The notes under the pieces: model-generated | Database searches by the model: none | The model's input: the letters and a program-made list of their open reading frames with translations, nothing else | Told to the model about the DNA's origin: nothing | Shown: in pieces, positions 26,766 through 40,056 of the stretch | Numbering within the stretch: the first letter of the stretch is position 1 | Layout of the letters: each line of letters opens with the position of its first letter | Assembly: GCA_965153355.1 (NCBI GenBank) | Contig: OZ231126.1 | Location: 99,324,001-99,388,000, forward strand | Direction of reading: 5' to 3' | DNA length: 64,000 nt | Source of the DNA: Flaccisagitta enflata | Taxonomy: Eukaryota; Chaetognatha; Sagittoidea; Aphragmophora | Program-made: the position numbers and the translations under genes

Positions 26766-27427
26766 TGTACAATGGAGCACCGCTTGAGCACACCGGCTTT
26801 TAAGGAATGTCCGCCAATAAGGCATAGAATTTGCTGCCTTTTGTAATTATTTCTATGTTGACGATAAGGCAACTTCACCATAAGGCATAATTTTGCCCAG
26901 TCCTTTAGAATGTGCTCTACTGTTGCGCAACTGTATTACCATACGCTGGAAGGCATACCAATTCGTTTTAAGAAAAGTTTTGTCCAGTTTTCCTGAAAAT
27001 AAATTCATGTATTGCAATCTATATCTAGCAAAATAACTCACTGTCAGACTGTCAGTAACTGATCATCAATTGGTCGCCTTCAACCTGTTTCTGTATCTGT
27101 ATGAATGTACAACTTCTCGGGAAGTTTCAGCTAGACCATCCGAATGAATGACTTGTAAATGAGATAAGGGCTGCATATTATAAATGATCATGCAGCTTAC
27201 CGTGTCAAGTAAAAGAGTGGTTATAGCCCCAATATTTTTTTTTCAGGGCTGTGGTTGCTGGACAACAGGGACGATTCTTCAGGTTAGGAATTATAAATTT
27301 CATAAATGCGCATTCTATGAATGACGTTCTCATAAAAAAAAAGAGTGTTGGCAAAAAATTTAAGAGAACCCAGGCTGAGTTCAAAATATGTTGTCTCTTA
27401 TAATCAATTGTTGTCTCCTATAATCAA
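26766..27427. other. No recognisable feature
   Basis: Unique AT-rich sequence with short frames only. Confidence 0.4.
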
Positions 27428-27612
27428 TTGTAAAGGATGGTTGTGAGCAATTCGGAGTAAACACCATTGAAAGCTTGCAAGGCTTTCATCCTCTGTAAAT
27501 TGGAGATTTCTGGCCTCCTTTCCTAAGGGCAATGTTGTGTCAACTTTCATAAGTATCAGTACCTTGGTACAGAATGCCAGCGGCCCCATATGGTTGTACC
27601 TCGATTCTTGCC
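27428..27612 (+). repeat. Family C dispersed repeat
   Basis: AAGGATGGTTGTGAGCAATT, AACACCATTGAAAGCTTGC, GGCTTTCATCCTCTGTAAAT, GGAGATTTCTGGCCTCC and CAACTTTCATA occur in order. It then runs into TCAGTACCTTGGTA, which family D shares. Confidence 0.75.
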
Positions 27613-28452
27613 TCTAAGTAGGCTACTAAACCGTGCTGATTGCAAGAGAAAGATAGAACAAAAAAAAGTTTGCAGAAATTTCAATATCGCTCATTGTTGG
27701 TAAATACGGCATACTACTATGAAAATATGACTTGGTTTATGTTCAAGTTTGTCTGAAAGGGTCTTGATCATGAGTCACTGTGGTTTTTTCCGGATAGAAA
27801 TCAGTGCATTTGAAAGAAAACATATATCTTGTTAGAAAACCACCATTTGAGCTTGTATAGAGGCCCAATCGCCAATACACGCATAGTTACCATGTAGAAC
27901 ACGCCACGCTGAATCCATATCTGTTTTCAAAAAATATTTTCGGCAATCCTGAAAAATGCTAGCAGCATAAACGTCAGTATATGTTTTACTACAGAAATCA
28001 TAAGAAAATCTCAATTTGCTTCCTCAAATCAGTTTTGTTTTTGGTGAATGATGTTACTGATCAGTTGCGAAAGTGACAGAATCGTCAGCAAACATATTAT
28101 CACAGAGATATTTATTGAAATGCACAAATTTCTCAAATCCTACCATGTAATGTATCAAACGAAAGCAAAAACATTTCTCTTTCTGATAATGATGAAAAAT
28201 TAGATTTTTTAATCAATCAAAATTCTTGGTTTACTTCCCTACTCTAAGGGTATGGTTTTCTAATCAATATTGCTAGTGTCAGTACTTCCACCAGTACATA
28301 AGTAATGTTTGATTATTACTTTTTTAAGAGATTTTGTGTATACTAAATACAGGCCACTTAAATGGTATAGGTAATGGTATAGGCCTGTCCAAACCTGTAC
28401 TAATGAGGTATGCAGTCAAGCTGATTATTTTTCAGGTAAGCATTTCTTTTGT
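27613..28452. other. Non-coding; family D end near 28245
   Basis: A minus-strand 60-residue open frame at 27832-28014 has no recognisable motif. 28245-28275 (TAAGGGTATGGTTTTCTAAT) matches the end of family D. Confidence 0.4.
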
Positions 28453-28754
28453 TAATTGTTTGGAAAAAAGTTGAAGAAACGAAGTTCCCTCGGCTTTTTG
28501 AGACCTGCAGAGAAATCCAGTTTTCCCTTTTTCTGGTGAGTGGTTTGACGACGTTGATCTGCTTTTTGGGCCGAATGAGACTATGCATGAAATTGACAGC
28601 TAAGAAAAAACTGATTATTCTCTTTCAGATGGCGCCAAGCAGAATTCTGTGCCATCAATAGTGACGGCGCTATGATTTTTTGAATTTTTTTTTATTCCAT
28701 TGCATTTTTCTGCATTTTTCTGCATTTATCCTGTAGATCAACAATGAACAAGTG

Positions 28755-28898
<144 letters not shown>

Positions 28899-28961
28899 GC
28901 AACAGACAGAGAAACAAGAAAAAAACACAAACACACACACACACACACACCGAGGAAGAGA

Positions 28962-29250
28962 TTTTGCAACAATTGACGCGGGCCACAATATTGTTGCAGG
29001 GGCATACAACCCCTATCCACAATCTATGCCCACCCCCATCAACACCTACCCAAAAGATATCTAAAATACTTGTTTCTCCACTTTTTGACTCATGCGTTAT
29101 GCACCAACCGACAGACAAATGGACGGACAAACAAATGGACGGACGGATGGATGAATAGATGGATGGAAAGACAGACGGACACACAAACGGACAGATGGAC
29201 AGATGGATGGATGGACGGATGTATGGACAGACGGATGGCTGGACAGACAT
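28962..29250 (+). mobile_element. Family A' copy (alternative 5' end)
   Basis: CGCGGGCCACAATATTGTTG matches the start of A11 and A13. A GACAGACGGAC-rich tract runs to about 29248, and the terminal hairpin is absent. Confidence 0.6.
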
Positions 29251-29367
29251 AGCTCTCTGTTTGTCTCTCTGTTTGTCTCTCTGTCTCTCTCTTTCTCTCT
29301 CTCCTCTCTTTCTCTCTCTCCCAGCATTTTTCGACTTTTTCCTACGGCGATTATTGGTATTGGTAAA

Positions 29368-29487
29368 AGATAGTTGTGAGTAATCCAGAGTAAACACCAT
29401 TGAAAGCTTGCAAGGCTTTCATCCTTTGTAAGTTGAAGGTTTCTGGCCTCCTTTTCTAAGGGCAATGTTGTTTCAACTTTCATAAAA
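29368..29487 (+). repeat. Family C copy abutting the B3 head
   Basis: AGATAGTTGTGAGTAATCCA, AAAGCTTGCAAGGCTTTCAT and GGGCAATGTTGTTTCAACTT, in the same order as at 27428-27612. Confidence 0.75.
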
Positions 29488-29607
29488 AAGAAAGTGTATG
29501 GCAAACCAACCGATCTTTGTCAAATGACGATTGGATTCACTACGAGACAACCATTTCCCGAAATATGTCTTTAATGAAAACCTTAGCAACACAGAGATTT
29601 CTTCCAT

Positions 29608-29782
29608 TTTAGTCGCGTGCACGTGAGTAAACAACCCGCTTTGTCCGTCGGTCGGTCGGTCGGTTGGTCCGTCAGTCACACTTTACTTTTTTTATGATTT
29701 TATTACTTTGACCTCCCTGCTCCTGCCCAAATGGTCTGGTGACCTCAAATATGGCCCCTGCCCTGTATCCGGCCTTGTTTTT
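29608..29782 (-). mobile_element. Family A short copy A9
   Basis: Hairpin region AGTCGCGTGCACGTGAGT at 29611, CCGTCGGTCGGTCGG tract, CTCCTGCCCAAATGGTCTGG core, and minus-strand 5' end AACAAGGCCGGATACAGGGC near 29782. Confidence 0.8.
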
Positions 29783-30742
29783 GGTCCATTTGAGGTTCAT
29801 CATTTCTTTTTCTTTTTATTTGATTTCCTCATCTCAACCGATTCTCACTCAATTTCATTTTAATCTTCTCTTTGTCTTGCCCTCCTCTCCAAAAAGTCAA
29901 TCTATTTAAAGCTCTCTAAAGTCTTATTTGGTTACTCTATATTTTTGTGTCTGCTTCTACATATTCTCGCATCATTTTCCTCCTATGTTTTTTTCCAACG
30001 CTCACACGCTGGATATAAAATCATTGATGTAAGGTCAGATGGCCCATGATCATTGATAATCAATATCCATTACATACCCACATCTGCTGGTTTTCTTATT
30101 TTTTCTATCAATATGCCAACCACGACAATCTTATGTAATTTGTCAACAAAACACATCGCTAAGTGTGTGCGTGTGAGGAGGGCACTCAAGGCCAAATCCT
30201 CATCTGAAAATGAGAGCAGTTAGCTCTCGAACCACTCAAGGCAGAACTGTACTTGAATGATTTTCAAACTTAACTGCCCATTCCTTGATTTTTTTTTTAT
30301 TACTAGATATAGTTTTGAAACAAAGTTTTTAGCTTGAAAAACAAATTAGTAAAGAGCGTAGATAGAAACAGTGATGTACAATGACTATTTCAAAGTTCAA
30401 AATAAATTTAAAGAAATAAAAAAGAAATATAAAAAAAAGTCAGAAAAAATATATAAGTGATGGAGCATCATTAAATCCATTCATGAAAAAAATATTTGTA
30501 AAAGATTTAAAAGGATTTGTGGTATTTTTCTCTGAAAGCAAGAATGACCCAGTTTTATGAAAATGAACATATTTTTTTCTTGAAATTATCATTCTTATGA
30601 AAAAAAATGATTTATTCAAAAGTATTGGAGTCACTTATACCATGTTATACTTATCTGGTAGATTTTTTTTCAAAATTTAATGTTAATGGAACTTCATGCT
30701 TGTTGTTTCAAGATACACCCTCTTTTTTATTGGTATCTTTTA
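29783..30742. other. Non-coding with dispersed repeat E near 30170
   Basis: 30170-30270 carries GGCACTCAAGGCCAAATCCT and CACTCAAGGCAGA, related to 24170-24290. The rest is AT-rich without recognisable structure. Confidence 0.45.
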
Positions 30743-31321
30743 CACCGTCTTCGGATCGGACTGTGAAATGCAAAACCTTTATAGCTCCTAAACCTTTATA
30801 GCTCCTAAATTAAAATCATGAAATTTTCAGTGAATATTGATAACATGTGACGGTTTTTGGTTTTTGGTTTTTGGTTTTTGCTCAGATCATAATAAAAAAA
30901 TGTGAGGGGAAAACAAAATATTGAAAGAAAACCCATTTTTAATTAAGATCAATTTTTCCCCATTTCCTTAGAAAGGAGTTGTCTTTATCTGCTTGAAATT
31001 GCTTGGCATTCCAACAAAAACTCTAGGATTTATTTTCGATGACAGATATTAGCTAATGTATCATCTATTTGCTGCATATTCTGAGAGAAAAACAGCACCT
31101 TCCAAAAAAAAAAAAACAGGTAAAAAAAGCCATTTTGCTTAAAAAATGGATGTTCATTCAATATTTTGTTTTCCCCTCACCTTTTCTATATTATGATCTG
31201 AGCTTTGACATGCAAAAACCGTCACATGTTACCAATATTCACTGAAAATTTCATGACTTTTTTCCTAGTGGTTTAGGAGATATAAAGGTTTTGCATTTCA
31301 CAGTCCGATCCAAAGACGGTG
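30743..31321. mobile_element. TA-flanked foldback element T5, 579 bp
   Basis: The ends CACCGTCTTCGGATCGGAC and CACCGTCTTTGGATCGGAC (other end) are flanked by TA. The arms extend about 200 bp through ACATGTGACGGTTTTTG and GAGGGGAAAACAAAATATTG. No transposase. Confidence 0.8.
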
Positions 31322-32350
31322 TATTACTTGGCTGTCAGCTGATTTATCACAATATATAATTGTTAAAATGTTATTATGAAATTTTTGAAATATCTATGAC
31401 AAATCCTTATTCAATTTTCAATCTATTATTCTATTTCCTTGTTGAAAGATTACAGTTGTTGAAATTTTCATGCTTTAATATTCTATTATTTTTTCTTTTG
31501 TTTATTTATGAAATGACAGATATTGATTATTTTCTTATTTCTAGACTGTTTTTCATCATAGATTTTTATATCCTCTTGTAGAATTTCAATATTTCTTTCT
31601 TTAGTATAGGTAAAAAAGTGGTTTGAAAACAGATAAAGCTCAAGAATGAATACAAATTCCGAAAAAGATAAAAAAAGATAAAAAAACTATTTTCAAAGAT
31701 AAAAGGAATTAGGCTTTTTTGAATCCCCCTGAGAAAGTTAAAACAAACACCACTATAGTTAGAATTAAAAATGAGAGAAGTCTTTCTCAACTCAAGTCTG
31801 GATCTGAATTCAGTGGTTTTAGACTTAGTACTAACTCTAGTCCAAAATTCGGCCTAGAGTGGTTTCCCCGTGTGTGTTTGCTAACCCCTCCTCCAATTGC
31901 ATTGTATGAAAGTTGAAACAACATTGCCCTTATATTTAGTTATAAAAGGAGGCCAGAATTCTCCAATTCTCCATATATAGTATAGTGTAGTATTATATAG
32001 TGCAGCGTGCATACGTACAATAGGTTGGATGAAGATCCACGATTTCGGAAATCTTTCTCGCTTATATCAGTGATAAGTTCAGGGTCACTTACTGAGACCT
32101 TCTATCAAGTATTAGGACCATGAAGTGAAAAAAATTGTGGTCGTGCCACCCCCCCCTTTCCTCTTAGGCCCATCTTCTACCATGTGAAATTTCTCCATTT
32201 CTAATTGTATGATCTCCAGAAAAAGGGTCCGATACACTTTTTTTCACCTTCTCCTTGCGAGACAAAGTCAGGGGTGCCAGGGCAGGGATAAGGAGTTTTG
32301 ATAATGGGAGATAGAGACCTGTAGCAGCCCCAAATAGAGCCCAAATAGCT
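31322..32350. other. Non-coding; family E and family C fragments
   Basis: 31790-31880 resembles repeat E (CTAGTCCAAAATTCGGCCTA). 31905-31975 is family C in reverse orientation; on the minus strand it contains GGAGAATTCTGGCCTCC, close to the 29-bp satellite unit. Confidence 0.5.
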
Positions 32351-32525
32351 AACAAGGCCGGATACATGGCCAATACCAGTCGCGGATGGGTGGGCAGGGG
32401 CGGAAATGCGCGTTTTCACACTTTCCAACTCGATCACCACGGACCGACCAACCAACCAACCGACCAACCGACGGACGGACGGACGGACAAAGCCTCTTAT
32501 AGATTCGCTTGTCCGCGACTAAAAA
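32351..32525 (+). mobile_element. Family A short copy A10
   Basis: AACAAGGCCGGATACATGGC start, GGGTGGGCAGGGGC core, GACGGACGGAC tract, CTCTTATAGATTCGC and a weak terminal stem. Confidence 0.8.
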
Positions 32526-32790
32526 TTAGATTGAAAAATGTTTAGATTGAGCAATATTCTTTTTTTCTGTTCTGTGCAGTGGTACCTCGGCACTGCGTTT
32601 ACTGATCAGTCCTTTTCAGCTAGTGTTGGGGTGCGTTTTTAAGAGCCCCTTGTATGGCCTTGAAACCCCCAAAAAATAGACTCTCCATGCAATTTTTTAC
32701 AGAAATGACTTTTTTGGGCACCTTCAAGGATTTCTTTTGCAAGATTGCTCAAATCTCGTTTGTCATGGGTAAGAACAAGAAAGAATGAGA

Positions 32791-32950
32791 ACAAGTAACG
32801 CGGGGTCACAATATTGTTGCGGACGGGTGGGCAAAGTAAAATGGGGATGGAAAGACGGACGGATGGACAAACGGACAGATGGATGGACGGACAGACAAAC
32901 AGACAGACGGACAAAGCGAGGTGTGAGGTCACGTAGCACGCAACTAAAAA
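32791..32950 (+). mobile_element. Family A' copy A11
   Basis: It starts ACAAGTAACGCGGGGTCACA, has a GACGGACGGATGG tract, and ends at a degenerate hairpin near ACGTAGCACGCAACTAAAAA. A12 begins at its last bases. Confidence 0.75.
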
Positions 32951-33137
32951 CAAGGCCAGATACACGGCAGGTGGGCAGGAGCTGTATTTGAGGTCACTAG
33001 ATCATTTGGGCAGGAGCAGTGAGGACAAAAACCGCAGAAACCCAAAAAAAGTAAAGTGTGATGGTCGGACCAACAGACAGACGGATAGACAGATGAACCG
33101 ACAAAGCAGGTTGTAGAGTCGCGTGGCACGCGACTAA
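32948..33137 (+). mobile_element. Family A short copy A12, head-to-tail with A11
   Basis: AAACAAGGCCAGATACACGG starts within the terminal AAAAA of A11. The core has GGTCACTAGATCATTTGGGC. It ends in hairpin AGTCGCGTGGCACGCGACT (33117-33135). Confidence 0.85.
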
Positions 33138-33374
33138 ATAAGAAAGCTAGGTAGCTGAAACAGGAGTTAAAAAATTGTTGGAATGTATTGATTATCCGGT
33201 TGAGGACCTGATTAATAAGTGACTTATATGGTTCGTCCAAACAGTTATTGATTCAATTCTCTGCAAAATTTTACTACATAACTGTGGACATAACTGATTC
33301 CCAAATTGAGTAGGAAATTTAACAAAATGTAATACAAGCATCAGTTGTGAAGATACTGGCTTTTTTATCGTGTG

Positions 33375-33675
<301 letters not shown>

Positions 33676-34228
33676 TGGAAAAGTCAATTTGGCTCTTTTG
33701 CAGCGATTACTTAATTGGAACTAAAGAAAATGCACTAAGGAAAAAATGAGCTAGAAAAGGGGGGGATGGCACGACCACAGTTCTTCTTACCCTGTGACCC
33801 TAAAACTTGATAGAATATCATTGTACATGTCCCTGAACGCCTTACTTATACAAGCAAGACAAATTTCCGAGATCGTGGTTTTTCGTCCAACCTAACGTAC
33901 AATTACATATTTTTGTCTGTACATGAACGTCTCTTAATATCCATGGGGTATATGTGTTTTCCTGAAAATCACCGCATCTCTAGATCTCTAGTGGGCATTT
34001 TTTGCAAATTAACATCTCAATATCCCTTTTGGAGTACATGTGTTCCTTTCAGGAATCACTACATTTCTAGCATGGCAGTATACTTGACTGCATGTTCCTT
34101 GACTTTTTTGCATATTAACATCTCAATATCCCTTTTGGAGTACAGTCGAACCCCGCTCAAACGGATTTCAAGGGACTGGACCCCTTTATCTGTTGGAAAC
34201 GGACTTCCGTTAGAGCCAATCTGCACTG

Positions 34229-34232
34229 TCTC

Positions 34233-34294
<62 letters not shown>

Positions 34295-34325
34295 AAAAAA
34301 TACAGACACAGACAGACAGACCTTT
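34229..34325. repeat. (GA)n(CAGA)n microsatellite
   Basis: About 40 bp of GA then CAGA units, inside T4. Confidence 0.95.
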
Positions 34326-34740
34326 AAATAGACAGATATAAAGACTGTGGAAAAAAATTCATAGGCTGGCTAATAGACACTGAAATCAAGTACACCAGCC
34401 ATTCATGCATCGACCATGCCCAAAGCAAAACAGAAATGAATGAATGAATATATTTTCGACAACAAAAATACAATTTGGCATTGTAAATGATGCGTCGGAG
34501 GATAGTCTATGAAAGTCCGAAAACTTTTTTCCAATAGAGTCCTCAAATTAACAATAATAAGTTAACAGTAAAGCAAAAAAAGTAACAAGTGACCCACTAA
34601 TAGGTCGCATACAAGAACAAAAGACAAAGAATAAACGATGATTAAGAAAGAAATAATGATTGAGAAAGAAACGATATGAAACTTATTTTGACCAAGTAGA
34701 CCCATTAGTGAAGAAAGCTGCGATACGACAGTAGGAAATA

Positions 34741-34890
34741 AAACAAGTGACACGGGGTCACAATATTGTTGCGGATGGGTGGACAGAGGCGTACATCCCC
34801 CATCCACAACCAAATTGTTACCAACAGACTGACGGGTGGACGACGGACAAAGCCTCCTTTAGAGTTGCGTGCCCTCAACCAAAAAAAAAA
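34741..34890 (+). mobile_element. Family A' copy A13
   Basis: AAACAAGTGACACGGGGTCA start, GGTCACAATATTGTTGCGGA, short GACGGACAAAGCC tract, CTTTAGAGTTGCGTGCCCTC decayed end and a poly-A stretch. Confidence 0.7.
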
Positions 34891-35041
34891 AAAGAAAAAA
34901 ATGTGTCTTGATGTCAAGCTTTACACGAATTTCGAGTCAGTCCAATCATCCCGCTGATGTTGTAAATTCAGTGATCCCCATTTCTTGCACCATGAATAAA
35001 GCTTATGCACTTGCACAAAAATCATGAACTCTCTCTTTTTG

Positions 35042-35452
35042 GACAGCGGCCCCGAAGGAGATGAAGTCCTGTGGAACACAGGGGACTTTCGATCGTTTGT
35101 CTGTTCTTTCGTTGGTTCGTTCATTAGTGCGTCCCCCACAGGCCCTCTCAGGCCTAAAATCTGCCCTCTCAGGCCTGAAGTCTGCCCTCTCAGGCCTGAA
35201 GTCTGCCCTCTCAGGCCTTGAATCTGCCCTCTGAGAAGGCAGATTTCAGGTCTGAGATGGCAGATTTCAGGCCTGAGAGGGCCTGGGGGGGCGGACGGAC
35301 GGACGGATGGACGGACGAACAAACGGATAAAAGAATGAAAGTCCCCTGTGTTCTACACGACTTCGTCCCGTTTGGGGCCGCTGCCCTGCCTCTCATTCCG
35401 ATTTACAACCATGCAAAGCAGGGCAACGGGTATCGCTGACCACATATTGCCC
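35042..35452 (+). mobile_element. Family G foldback element G2
   Basis: The head GCGGCCCCGAAGGAGATGAA and CCTGTGGAACACAGGGGAC pairs with an inverted arm at 35340-35390 (GTCCCCTGTGTTCTACACGA). Between them are CTCTCAGGCCTGAAGTCTGC units. The tail GGGCAACGGGTATCGCTGAC ends near TTGCCC. Confidence 0.8.
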
Positions 35453-35463
35453 TTGAGTGACCT

Positions 35464-35466
<3 letters not shown>

Positions 35467-35558
<92 letters not shown>
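35467..35558. repeat. (TC)n microsatellite
   Basis: About 92 bp of TC. Confidence 0.95.
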
Positions 35559-35560
<2 letters not shown>

Positions 35561-36105
35561 TCTGCTTCCTCTCTTCCTCCTTAATCGATAATATTTCCGG
35601 TTTGACGTTGACCATCGCCAATTCTGGATTACCATGATTGGGCCAAATTTCCGTTCAGGGCGGGAAAGCTGGCCATTTTCAGCCAAAAAATTTGCGTTCA
35701 AGCCGAAATTTCTGGTACAGGTGGAACCGGTTTAGGCGGAATTCTTTTATGAGAAAACAAAGGGAAATGAGTTGGGACTCAAGCTTTTCATTCATTGAAG
35801 GCGGGTTTCCGCTCGTAACGGGTCCGTTGGAGCGGGATTTCACTGTACATGTGTTCCTTTCAGGAATCACTACATTTCTAGCATGGCAGTATACTTGACT
35901 GCTTGTTCCTTTGAATATAATCACAATGCGTCTATAAGATATTTTTGGCTGCACATGAACATCTTTTTATCCCAATAGGGTATTCTTGTTCAGTTTTTCT
36001 TCTGGACTATCATCATGAGTCTAGCGGGCATTTTTTTGCTGCTCGTAAACGTCTCTTCATGAGGTAAACTTGTTCCTCCTGATAATCACCTTGCCTCTAG
36101 CTCAG

Positions 36106-36690
36106 CCTTAGGCTCAGCGGTGGTTTCTCCAAGACGACGAACATAGCCTTAGATGTGTAAATGACATTTTTAGGGTACTATCATTTTTTACCGAGTGAAT
36201 TCGAGATTTCTTGTTGCCTTTTGCTTCATTTTATGGATCAAAAAATAACTATCAGAAAATTCTTTGGTCAGTTTCTAGTCTTTGATTACAGATGATTCGC
36301 GTTGGTTGTGTGTTATAGTGCTATGAAAAAAGTAGAGAAGTGTCGATTGACCACTCTGTGCATTAAGTTTGTTGAACAACTAAATGTTCTGTGGATGGAA
36401 GTTATGATGATTGCTAATGATTATTTTTTTCTTTCCTTGTTGACATGTTCGACCTCACTTAATTCCAACTTCTATAGCCGGAAGAATTGATTCAACCATG
36501 GATTCTTTTAAGATAAACATTATTCTATGGGAGTCAGGGGAGGAACCAATTCTTCCGGCAGTTTAGGTACCCTGCGTACCCCTCCTGGGTTTCTCCGCTT
36601 AGATTAGACAGGAATTTCCATCTGCTTTAGCCCCGCCTTTCTTCGACTTTTTTCGACTTCTTTTCGACTTTATTTGACCCGGATGTAGCG
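36106..36690. other. No recognisable feature
   Basis: AT-rich; short frames only. Confidence 0.4.
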
Positions 36691-37139
36691 TTTTTTGGGC
36701 AGCAGCCCCAAAGAGGCCGATGACCTACGCTTTTGCATATTGAGAACTTTTTCCTTTTCCCTCTCCTTCTAGCTTCAATTCCTAAATCCCAGTCTCGAGG
36801 CCCAAATCCCAGCCCCAAGGCCCAAATCCTAGACCAAAAGCCCAAATCACAGGCCCAAATCCCAACCTCAAGGCTCAAAATCCTACTTTGATGCTCTAAT
36901 GGCAACCTTGAGGCTCTAAAATCCAAACTAATCAGTTAGACCAAAAAACACTTCTGAGGTCTAAAACTCCAAAAAAATCAGTTAGGCCATGCATTGCTCC
37001 ATGATTCCCCATGCTCGTATGCATAGGTCATTAGTTCCTTTGGGACAGCTGCTACTTTCAGTATCTTATCCCAAATCTCTACTATTCAACCTAGGGGCAT
37101 CGGGTACCGCTGACCATCTGACAACGCTTTTGCGACAAT
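36691..37139 (+). mobile_element. Family G copy G6
   Basis: Head GGGCAGCAGCCCCAAAGAGG with GATGACCTACGC, GGCCCAAATCCCAGCCCCA units, a diverged inverted arm (GCATAGGTCATTAGTTCC near 37020), and tail GGGTACCGCTGACCATCTGA to TTTTGCGAC. It shares the CCTACGC/GCATAGG subtype with G7. Confidence 0.65.
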
Positions 37140-37499
37140 CAGTGTTCTTTTCCTCCTCCCCTTTCTCATCAAACGCCTCACCCTTCCTCCTTTCCTCAAT
37201 TTACTCATCCTTAAATTTCCTTCACTCCTCACCCGTCCTCCACTCCTCATTCTTCTCCATCATCCCATCTTCTTTCTTCCCTGTCATCAGCTACCTTCTA
37301 TTCTTTAACCCGCCTTCTTCCGGCTTATTCTCCCCCCCCCCTCATCTTCTAAATTTGCGGTCGTTCTCACCTTCAGGCACGCCTTAAGTGCCTTGTACAC
37401 GTGTATTTTTACCGGGACGTTGGCCTTAAATTACCTGTACACGTGTATTTTCACCGGGACATTATCTAAACGAGGTTAGATAGTTGCCTGGATAGCGTG
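37140..37499. other. Non-coding; 2 x 45-bp repeat
   Basis: 37395-37475 holds two copies of CCTTGTACACGTGTATTTTT-type sequence with ACCGGGAC. The C/T-rich stretch 37140-37370 shows no domain. Confidence 0.5.
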
Positions 37500-37621
37500 C
37501 AAACGGATAGCGGTCAAATTGGTCAATCACGTAGCAGCAGGCATTCGAAAAAAACAAACCCATCGACTCACGGACGAACCGACCAGCAAAGGGGGTTATA
37601 GAGACGCGTACACGCAATTGT
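37500..37621 (+). mobile_element. Family A 3' end fragment A14
   Basis: CACGGACGAACCGACCAGC, then GGGGGTTATAGAGACGCGTA and a decayed hairpin. The 5' end is not clear. Confidence 0.5.
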
Positions 37622-37626
37622 TAGGA

Positions 37627-37631
<5 letters not shown>

Positions 37632-37712
<81 letters not shown>

Positions 37713-37806
37713 GAAATTCCAGAAAAAGATGTTTATAAAGAGAAAAAAATTGTTGTTTGGCAACCATGACTGACATTTAACTGCAAATGGCTAACTTTTG
37801 CAAACA
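37632..37806. repeat. (GA)n plus flank, near-identical to 45900-46072
   Basis: After (GA)n both copies read GAAATTCCAGAAAAAGATGT, TTTGGCAACCATGACTGACA and AATGGCTAACTTTTGCAAAC with almost no differences. Confidence 0.85.
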
Positions 37807-38171
37807 CAGGATAAATGACCTCTGCGTTTGAGAGTGAGACTCCTCTTATAATTTCCCGGATTCTCATGGAAGTTTTCCCAAAGCTATAATCCATTTGCTT
37901 CCGGCTGAATATTCTTGTGAGGACAGGGGACTGATTCTAACTTAGAGTGAGCAAAAGAACGCGAGTGTTTTGGAACCCTGCCTTGGCTGATTTACTACGT
38001 TATCAGAATAAGTTGGCTTCCATTGGTAAGTGAAAAATTCAAGATTCTCTAGTTGAAATATTGATTACCGAGCCAACAAAAAGTACTGTCCTTTTTTTTC
38101 TTAAATGTATTTTGTCAGTAAATGTTAGAAAAGTGTGAGAAATTCCATCGAGAATTTCCTAACTTTCATAG
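37807..38171. other. No recognisable feature
   Basis: Unique spacer up to A15. Confidence 0.4.
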
Positions 38172-38323
38172 AAAACAAGGCCGGATACACGGCAATCCAG
38201 TCGCAGACGGTTGGGCAGGAGCAGTAGTGCGAAAACCGCTCAGAATTCAAAAAGGTTACGGGACCGACGGACCGACCTACCGACCGACACGGCAAGGTGT
38301 AGAGTCGCGTGTCCGCGACTAAT
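38172..38323 (+). mobile_element. Family A short copy A15
   Basis: AAACAAGGCCGGATACACGG start, GGGACCGACGGACCGACC tract, and hairpin AGTCGCGTGTCCGCGACT, whose loop-side bases differ from other copies. Confidence 0.85.
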
Positions 38324-39540
<1,217 letters not shown>

Positions 39541-39655
39541 CCTAAAACACCCCAACCCCTAACACTAGCCATAACCCCAACCCTAACCTTACCCCTTAGA
39601 CTATCCCTGACCTTATCCCTAACCCTAAATCTAACTCTACCCCTAACCCTAACTT
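39541..39655. repeat. Degenerate interstitial telomere-type (CCCTAA)n
   Basis: Many CCCTAA, CCCCAA and CCCTTA hexamers, for example CCCCAACCCTAACCTTACCC and CCCTAACCCTAAATCTAAC. TTAGGG is the usual metazoan telomere unit; the degeneracy argues for an old internal tract. Confidence 0.75.
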
Positions 39656-40056
39656 GTTACCCGCTTTCGAGTGGTTGACCGCTAAAAACAAAGGACAAAA
39701 GGGCGCTAAGTCTCGGTAAACGTGACCAAAAAGGTTGTCTAAAAATAATTATTGAAAAAAAGTTGATTTACGTGATTCGCCTTTTTGAAACATAGGGGAG
39801 AAATCGGGTTTTCCATTTTTGATTTGAGGCGCTTGTGGAAGTTTAGCTATTTCCTGCCTTGGATGATACATTTTTTCATATTCACAGCTGAGAAAGAGAT
39901 AACTTTTTTCTTTCAAATGGCACCAACCAGAGGTCTCTAGGATCAATATATTTCATGCTATGATTTTTTGAATCTTGTTTCAATTTTTCGCATTTTTGAA
40001 GAAATTTATGCTTTTCATTGACCCCTATTTTTGGTCTTGTGTAACAATAGGGAATA

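Larger units (their letters stand above)
34143..35845. mobile_element. Tigger/pogo-like TIR element T4, 1.7 kb, with nested repeats
   Basis: The ends CAGTCGAACCCCGCTC and CAGTGAAATCCCGCTC (13 of 16 match) are flanked by TA. The uninterrupted site GGAGTACATGTGTTCC is present at 34031-34046. It contains (GA)n, A13, G2 and (TC)n. No transposase frame, so the original element was probably much shorter. Confidence 0.8.
33905..36105. repeat. Tandem repeat of about 108 bp, interrupted by T4
   Basis: Units carry AACATCTCAATATCCCTTTT, TTCCTTTCAGGAATCAC and CTAGCATGGCAGTATACTTG. Units lie at about 33920, 34010 and 34118, then resume at 35848. The break falls exactly at a TA where T4 inserted. Confidence 0.75.

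Noticed and set aside
27832-28014. 60-residue minus-strand frame as an exon
   Set aside because: No motif and no convincing splice sites or partner exon; expected by chance at this length.
32351-33137. Family A as a tRNA-derived SINE
   Set aside because: I see no A-box/B-box pair such as GGTTCGANTCC and no tRNA-like fold at the 5' end.
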